A stretch of 64,000 nt of DNA from an uncultured Actinomycetes bacterium (GTDB lineage: Bacteria; Actinomycetota; Acidimicrobiia; Acidimicrobiales; RAAP-2): contig CAIKUQ010000017.1 of NCBI GenBank assembly GCA_903830655.1, positions 21,158 through 85,157 on the forward strand, read 5' to 3'. Numbering within the stretch: the stretch's first letter is position 1; each line of letters begins with the position of its first letter. The notes beneath the pieces were generated by a model. The model was given only the letters and a program-made list of their open reading frames with translations, did no database searches and was not told the DNA's origin. The position numbers were made by a program, and so were the translations under genes. Below, one piece after another: positions 61,200-64,000 of the stretch.

Positions 61200-61577
61200 A
61201 TGGCATTTTCTGGCATTGCCCTGTTTGCGAAAGACCCCGAGAAATTAGCGAGCTTCTATGAAGCGGTGCTGAGTGGCACACTCACACGTGAGGATGGAGT
61301 CCTGTGCGTTCGCAATGAGGGAACGGAAGTATTGATTTTGACCATTCCGGCAGAAATCTCAGAATCAATTACCATTACCTTCCCGCCGATGGCGCGAGAA
61401 GATGTTGCGATAAAGCCAATCTTCGAGGTTTTGCAATTAGCCCACTCCTTGGCGGTAGCTCGTTCGCTGGGTGGAGTTGTAACGAATAGGGAATTCCGCT
61501 TTGCGGGCTTTGATCACATCGACCTTACTGATGTCGAAGGAAATGTCATTCAACTCCGTGCCCGGGCACTTAGCTAG
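61200..61577 (+). CDS. VOC (glyoxalase/bleomycin resistance) fold protein
   Basis: 125 aa. Two beta-alpha-beta-beta-beta units: IALFAKDPEKLASFYEAVL (about residues 6-24) and a second ending DHIDLTDVEGNVIQL (about 106-120). This is the usual VOC pattern of AxDxxxxxxFY and D-x-x-D-P/E-G-N-x-I. A first-unit metal His is absent and Asp/His in FDHIDL could be ligands. The substrate cannot be told. A leaderless start follows TATCCT. Confidence 0.85.
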   Translation: MAFSGIALFAKDPEKLASFYEAVLSGTLTREDGVLCVRNEGTEVLILTIPAEISESITITFPPMAREDVAIKPIFEVLQLAHSLAVARSLGGVVTNREFRFAGFDHIDLTDVEGNVIQLRARALS

Positions 61578-61585
61578 ACATTCAA

Positions 61586-61620
61586 TTGCCAGTCTGGCAA
61601 ACAGTGTCGAGGCGCACACT
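61586..61620. terminator. Two short hairpins between convergent genes
   Basis: TTGCC-AGTCT-GGCAA (61586-61600) and AGTGT-8-ACACT (61603-61620) lie between the VOC and Gfo/Idh 3' ends. Neither is followed by a clear T-run, so termination is only possible. Confidence 0.22.
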
Positions 61621-61639
61621 TGGTTAAAGGGTGAACTTC

Positions 61640-62584
61640 CTATTTGTGGCTAGCGATGGAATCGAGAATGGTCGCAACGCGAATCGAGTCCCCACTAGGA
61701 ACAATCCAGCCATCCTCGCCGGTGATAACCCGACTGGTATTTTCCACCATGTCGACGAAGGCGTTCGTAACCGGGAATTCCTCGAGCACCCCGTTCACGA
61801 GCAGAGTGCTGGGCTCATTCCAGGTTGAAAACGATTCTCCCTCGGCGGCGTGAACTTCGCCGAGAGAACCTTGAATGAGTAATTGCTGGTTACTCGGCAA
61901 GGCGAACGAACTTATCGAGTGTGCAGTGATGTTTTTGTTGATGAGCACTCGAACATCAGTCGTCAGGTCTATGCCAGTTGGACCCATTGTTCGTTCGACC
62001 TGAGTAACCGCTAGGTCAGAGACGCCTCTAGTAAGGGCGACCCAGGCGTGTGTTTGATAGCAGCCGACATCCAGCAATGCTCCGCCACCCATAGAGGGGC
62101 TGAGCCGGTAGTTACCGGGCATATCTGAGGTGAAAGTGAAGGCCGTCTCAATATGGCTGATCTCGCCAATGTCGCCGTTGGTTACTAATTCGACCATGCG
62201 GATAAAGCGTGGATGCCATCGGCTCCAAACAGCCTCAACTAGTAATCGGCCATTCTGAGCGGCCACGTCAAACATGGCCTGTGTTTCACTGGCGTTTAAT
62301 CCAAGGGGCTTTTCGCAAAGGACATCCTTGCCCGCCTCGAGCGCCCTCGTTACCCATTCACGATGTTGACCGTTGGACAAACTGATGTACACGGCGTCGA
62401 CATGTTCGTCAGCCAAGAGTTCGTCATAGGTTGCGTGGACGCGTTCAGGTTCAAGGGCGGCGGATCGCTGCGCATCACGACTAGCGACGGCATACAAAGT
62501 CGCTCCGCGTGACGCGTGAACCGCAGGGGCCAAACCACGACTGGCAACAAACCCAGCTCCGAGGAAACCCCAATTGACGCTCAC
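61640..62584 (-). CDS. Gfo/Idh/MocA-family dehydrogenase
   Basis: 314 aa. Rossmann motif GFLGAGFVASRGLAPA (about residues 6-21), then VYISLSNGQHREW, the signature EKPLG (about 92-96) and a C-terminal domain with GGGALLDVGCYQTHAW (about 165-180), where D and H are the usual catalytic and binding residues. It oxidises a sugar, inositol or derivative with NAD(P). It starts at GTG 62584, 3 bases after the previous stop; the two paralogues form an operon. Confidence 0.88.
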   Translation of the reverse strand: MSVNWGFLGAGFVASRGLAPAVHASRGATLYAVASRDAQRSAALEPERVHATYDELLADEHVDAVYISLSNGQHREWVTRALEAGKDVLCEKPLGLNASETQAMFDVAAQNGRLLVEAVWSRWHPRFIRMVELVTNGDIGEISHIETAFTFTSDMPGNYRLSPSMGGGALLDVGCYQTHAWVALTRGVSDLAVTQVERTMGPTGIDLTTDVRVLINKNITAHSISSFALPSNQQLLIQGSLGEVHAAEGESFSTWNEPSTLLVNGVLEEFPVTNAFVDMVENTSRVITGEDGWIVPSGDSIRVATILDSIASHK

Positions 62585-62587
62585 CTG

Positions 62588-63616
62588 TTATGACCTTCGG
62601 AGTACAGGCGCCATGGGCATGGCATTTTGTGTCGCGGACCGTTCAGCGGCTTGCATAATGGCCACGACATTACGAGATTGCAGCGCATTGACTTCCATGG
62701 GGGATCCATTATTGATGAACTCGACAATCGAGCGATGGAATTCATGTGCTTGGAGTGGTTCCAATGGTGCGACACGTGAAGTGCCATCACTGTGGTGCAC
62801 GGTCAATACTGCAGGTAAGTCAGCGACCGCTGGTTCGCCGGCGGGGTCCCAATCTCCAATGATTGCCCCTTCGGTGCCCAGAACATAAAACTTTGGCTTA
62901 CGCGCCGCAGCGAGGTCCGAGTGGATAAAGGTTGCCTGCTTGCCCGAATCAAATGTAATCGTGACCTCTGCGTGGTCGGCATTAGTTACGTGAGTCCACA
63001 CTCGCTTGTGGTTCTGCCCACTGACGTGGGACACATCATCGGGGATGATATTCAGGATTTGATCGATGAAGTGACTGCCCCAGTCGAAAATCGCCCCACC
63101 AGAGACCTCAGCATTCGAGTGCCAATAATCACACGGCCGTGAATACCCGCCGACAAAGCTGTCGTAGTGGTACACGTCACCAATTTCACCAGACTGAATA
63201 ATTTTTCGCATCGTGACAAAGTCCGCATCAAATCTGCGGTTTTGGTACACCACCAACATGAGATTTTTTTCTGCAGCTAGTGAGATCAACTCATCGCACT
63301 CATCAGCGGTGAGCGCCATGGGCTTTTCGAGGACGACGTGGATGCCACGTAGCAACGACTGCCGGGCCCATTCGAAGTGACTATTTGGGGGAGTGGAGAT
63401 GACGACAAGGTCCAGTAGGCCAGAATCGAGCATCTCGCTTGCGTCCTTGAAGGCGATGGCCTGCGGGGCCAGTTCCAGTGCGGCTTTAACACGGTCTGGG
63501 TTGGTGTCGCATACAGCCGAAAGCTCGAGTCCCGCTGTTTTTTGAACGGCCTGATTGTGTTCATGTCCGATTGCACCATACGCAAGGAGGCCGACGCGAA
63601 TTGTGCTTGATTCCAT
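62588..63616 (-). CDS. Gfo/Idh/MocA-family dehydrogenase
   Basis: 342 aa. GLLAYGAIGHEHNQA (about residues 9-23) lacks the canonical third Gly of GxGxxG (GLLAYGAIG), then VVISTPPNSHFEW, EKPMA (about 97-101), YQNRRFDADF and GGAIFDWGSHFIDQ (about 175-188). ATG 63616 is supported by TAAACT 7 bases upstream and by the family's usual N-terminus. The frame stays open for another 127 codons to 63997, but that part belongs to other sequence. Substrate unknown, probably a sugar or cyclitol. Confidence 0.88.
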   Translation of the reverse strand: MESSTIRVGLLAYGAIGHEHNQAVQKTAGLELSAVCDTNPDRVKAALELAPQAIAFKDASEMLDSGLLDLVVISTPPNSHFEWARQSLLRGIHVVLEKPMALTADECDELISLAAEKNLMLVVYQNRRFDADFVTMRKIIQSGEIGDVYHYDSFVGGYSRPCDYWHSNAEVSGGAIFDWGSHFIDQILNIIPDDVSHVSGQNHKRVWTHVTNADHAEVTITFDSGKQATFIHSDLAAARKPKFYVLGTEGAIIGDWDPAGEPAVADLPAVLTVHHSDGTSRVAPLEPLQAHEFHRSIVEFINNGSPMEVNALQSRNVVAIMQAAERSATQNAMPMAPVLRRS

Positions 63617-63623
63617 GGACCTG

Positions 63624-63629
63624 AGTTTA
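63624..63629 (-). promoter_or_regulatory. -10 box TAAACT for the Gfo/Idh operon
   Basis: TAAACT on the minus strand, 7 bases before ATG 63616. Confidence 0.38.
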
Positions 63630-63746
63630 AGTGCGACTAAGTGTAAAAGTGCCATTTTAAAAACCCATTTTTGGCCCCGAGGACCTTGATTCGTAGCGTT
63701 GAATTTATGGCACAAACTTCTTGGGGAGTTCGATAATCTTTCGACC

Positions 63747-63893
63747 ATGTTTGCTACCGCATGTATTCCCCTCGCTTCCACTGGTTCCAACACCACTCTT
63801 CTGACCCTGCTTTCAGCAGTGCTCATTATCGGAGGCGTAGCTGTTGTCAGATTTTCAAAAGCCCGCTCTCCCGCGGCGATCGCTCCCGGGTGA
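63747..63893 (+). CDS. Small ORF with LAxTG sortase-type sorting signal, possibly a remnant
   Basis: 48 aa from ATG 63747 (64 aa from TTG 63699). It has CIPLASTGSNTT, a hydrophobic helix (about residues 18-34) and a VVRFSKAR positive tail: a complete LPxTG-like signal of the LAxTG type used by class E sortases. There is no signal peptide or mature domain, and no good Shine-Dalgarno. The last ten codons run into GC-rich sequence that reads as a phosphatase on the other strand. It is probably the 3' end of a broken surface-protein gene. Confidence 0.4.
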   Translation: MFATACIPLASTGSNTTLLTLLSAVLIIGGVAVVRFSKARSPAAIAPG

Positions 63894-64000
63894 ACCTGAG
63901 CGGCGGGATGCGTCCCGGCCGAATCCGCCCGGCGTCCGGTCATCTGCGTCCACAGTCCCGCCGCGAGTTGACTGCGAGCGGAGTTCGCCGTGCACACGAA
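63860..64000 (-). pseudogene. 5' fragment of a low-molecular-weight protein phosphatase/ArsC gene
   Basis: On the minus strand, from the window edge, the frame reads FVCTANSARSQLAAGLW then SAGTHPAAQVHPGAI. This is the P-loop (CxxNxxRS) and following helix of LMW tyrosine phosphatase/arsenate reductase, with the first few residues outside the window. Similarity stops after GERA (about codon 46). The frame continues without stop through unrelated sequence, so the C-terminal two thirds, including the catalytic Asp, are missing. Truncation by rearrangement or by assembly error is likely. Confidence 0.55.

Noticed and set aside
63707..63736. Nine-codon ORF upstream of the LAxTG ORF as a regulatory leader peptide
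   Set aside because: It has no Shine-Dalgarno and no attenuator structure, and the downstream gene is itself doubtful.
62588..63997. Single 469-codon ORF joining a phosphatase-like N-terminus to a Gfo/Idh dehydrogenase
   Set aside because: The dehydrogenase starts naturally at ATG 63616 with a -10 box. The intervening 80 residues have no protein character and include the reverse of the LAxTG ORF.

Overview
The window looks like a chromosomal segment of an actinobacterium, most likely from or near class Acidimicrobiia. This is inferred from content, not from a database search. The evidence is the actinobacterial gene order rsmI-metG-tatD-[cell-wall protein]-rsmA-ispE and glmU-prs-rplY-pth-mfd-[PPIase]-mazG-eno-ftsB-DUF501-ppx, which parallels Mycobacterium tuberculosis Rv1003-Rv1026. 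Other signs are F420 genes beside a mannose-1-phosphate guanylyltransferase, DUF5719, DUF3817, the tiny ribosomal proteins bS22 and bL37, Thr-rich linkers and many GTG/TTG starts. Genes are tightly packed: most operon joints are ATGA/GTGA overlaps and several convergent pairs overlap at their stops. No insertion sequence, phage or CRISPR array was seen.

Layout. 1-4.1 kb: a glycan or lipid modification locus (zinc-ribbon methyltransferase cut by the window edge, GT4 glycosyltransferase, two further methyltransferases, a small squalene-cyclase-like protein). 4.1-9.9 kb: GDT1-type transporter, M1 aminopeptidase, adenosine-kinase-like PfkB protein, CtaG and two small membrane proteins. 9.9-16.1 kb: the rsmI-ispE block, with a PASTA plus double-psi-barrel protein where mycobacteria have rpfB. 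16.2-21.7 kb: an inserted redox module (Thr-rich membrane anchor, ApbE, ferric-reductase-like membrane protein, NuoF-like flavoprotein, ferredoxin) behind a two-component system. 21.8-34.0 kb: tRNA-Gln and the glmU-ppx housekeeping block. 34.0-40.4 kb: acetyltransferase, GT2, NlpC/P60 hydrolase, an unusual UAA tRNA, manC-type enzyme, cofE and cofD. 40.4-57.4 kb: a cell-envelope polysaccharide region (serine hydrolase, three GT4-like proteins, large GT2/membrane protein, DUF5719, CPBP protease, GT-C-like protein, phosphomannomutase, Trm112-like protein, second GT2) with ftsH inside. 57.5-64 kb: APC permease, FAD amine oxidase, VOC protein, two Gfo/Idh/MocA dehydrogenases, and a probable rearrangement junction at the right edge.

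How the genes work together. The manC-type enzyme and phosphomannomutase would supply GDP-mannose to the neighbouring glycosyltransferases. CofD and CofE make F420. The redox operon probably moves electrons from NAD(P)H through flavin, Fe-S and haem to the outer face of the membrane, under control of the adjacent two-component system. Many non-operonic genes carry a TANNNT -10 box 5-9 bases before the start codon, so leaderless transcription appears common, and this pattern was used to choose several starts.

The observations most worth checking are a class-I-sized tRNA with a UAA anticodon, the rpfB replacement, the flavinylation operon lacking an acceptor domain, a GlmU with only its uridylyltransferase half, and the chimeric right end.
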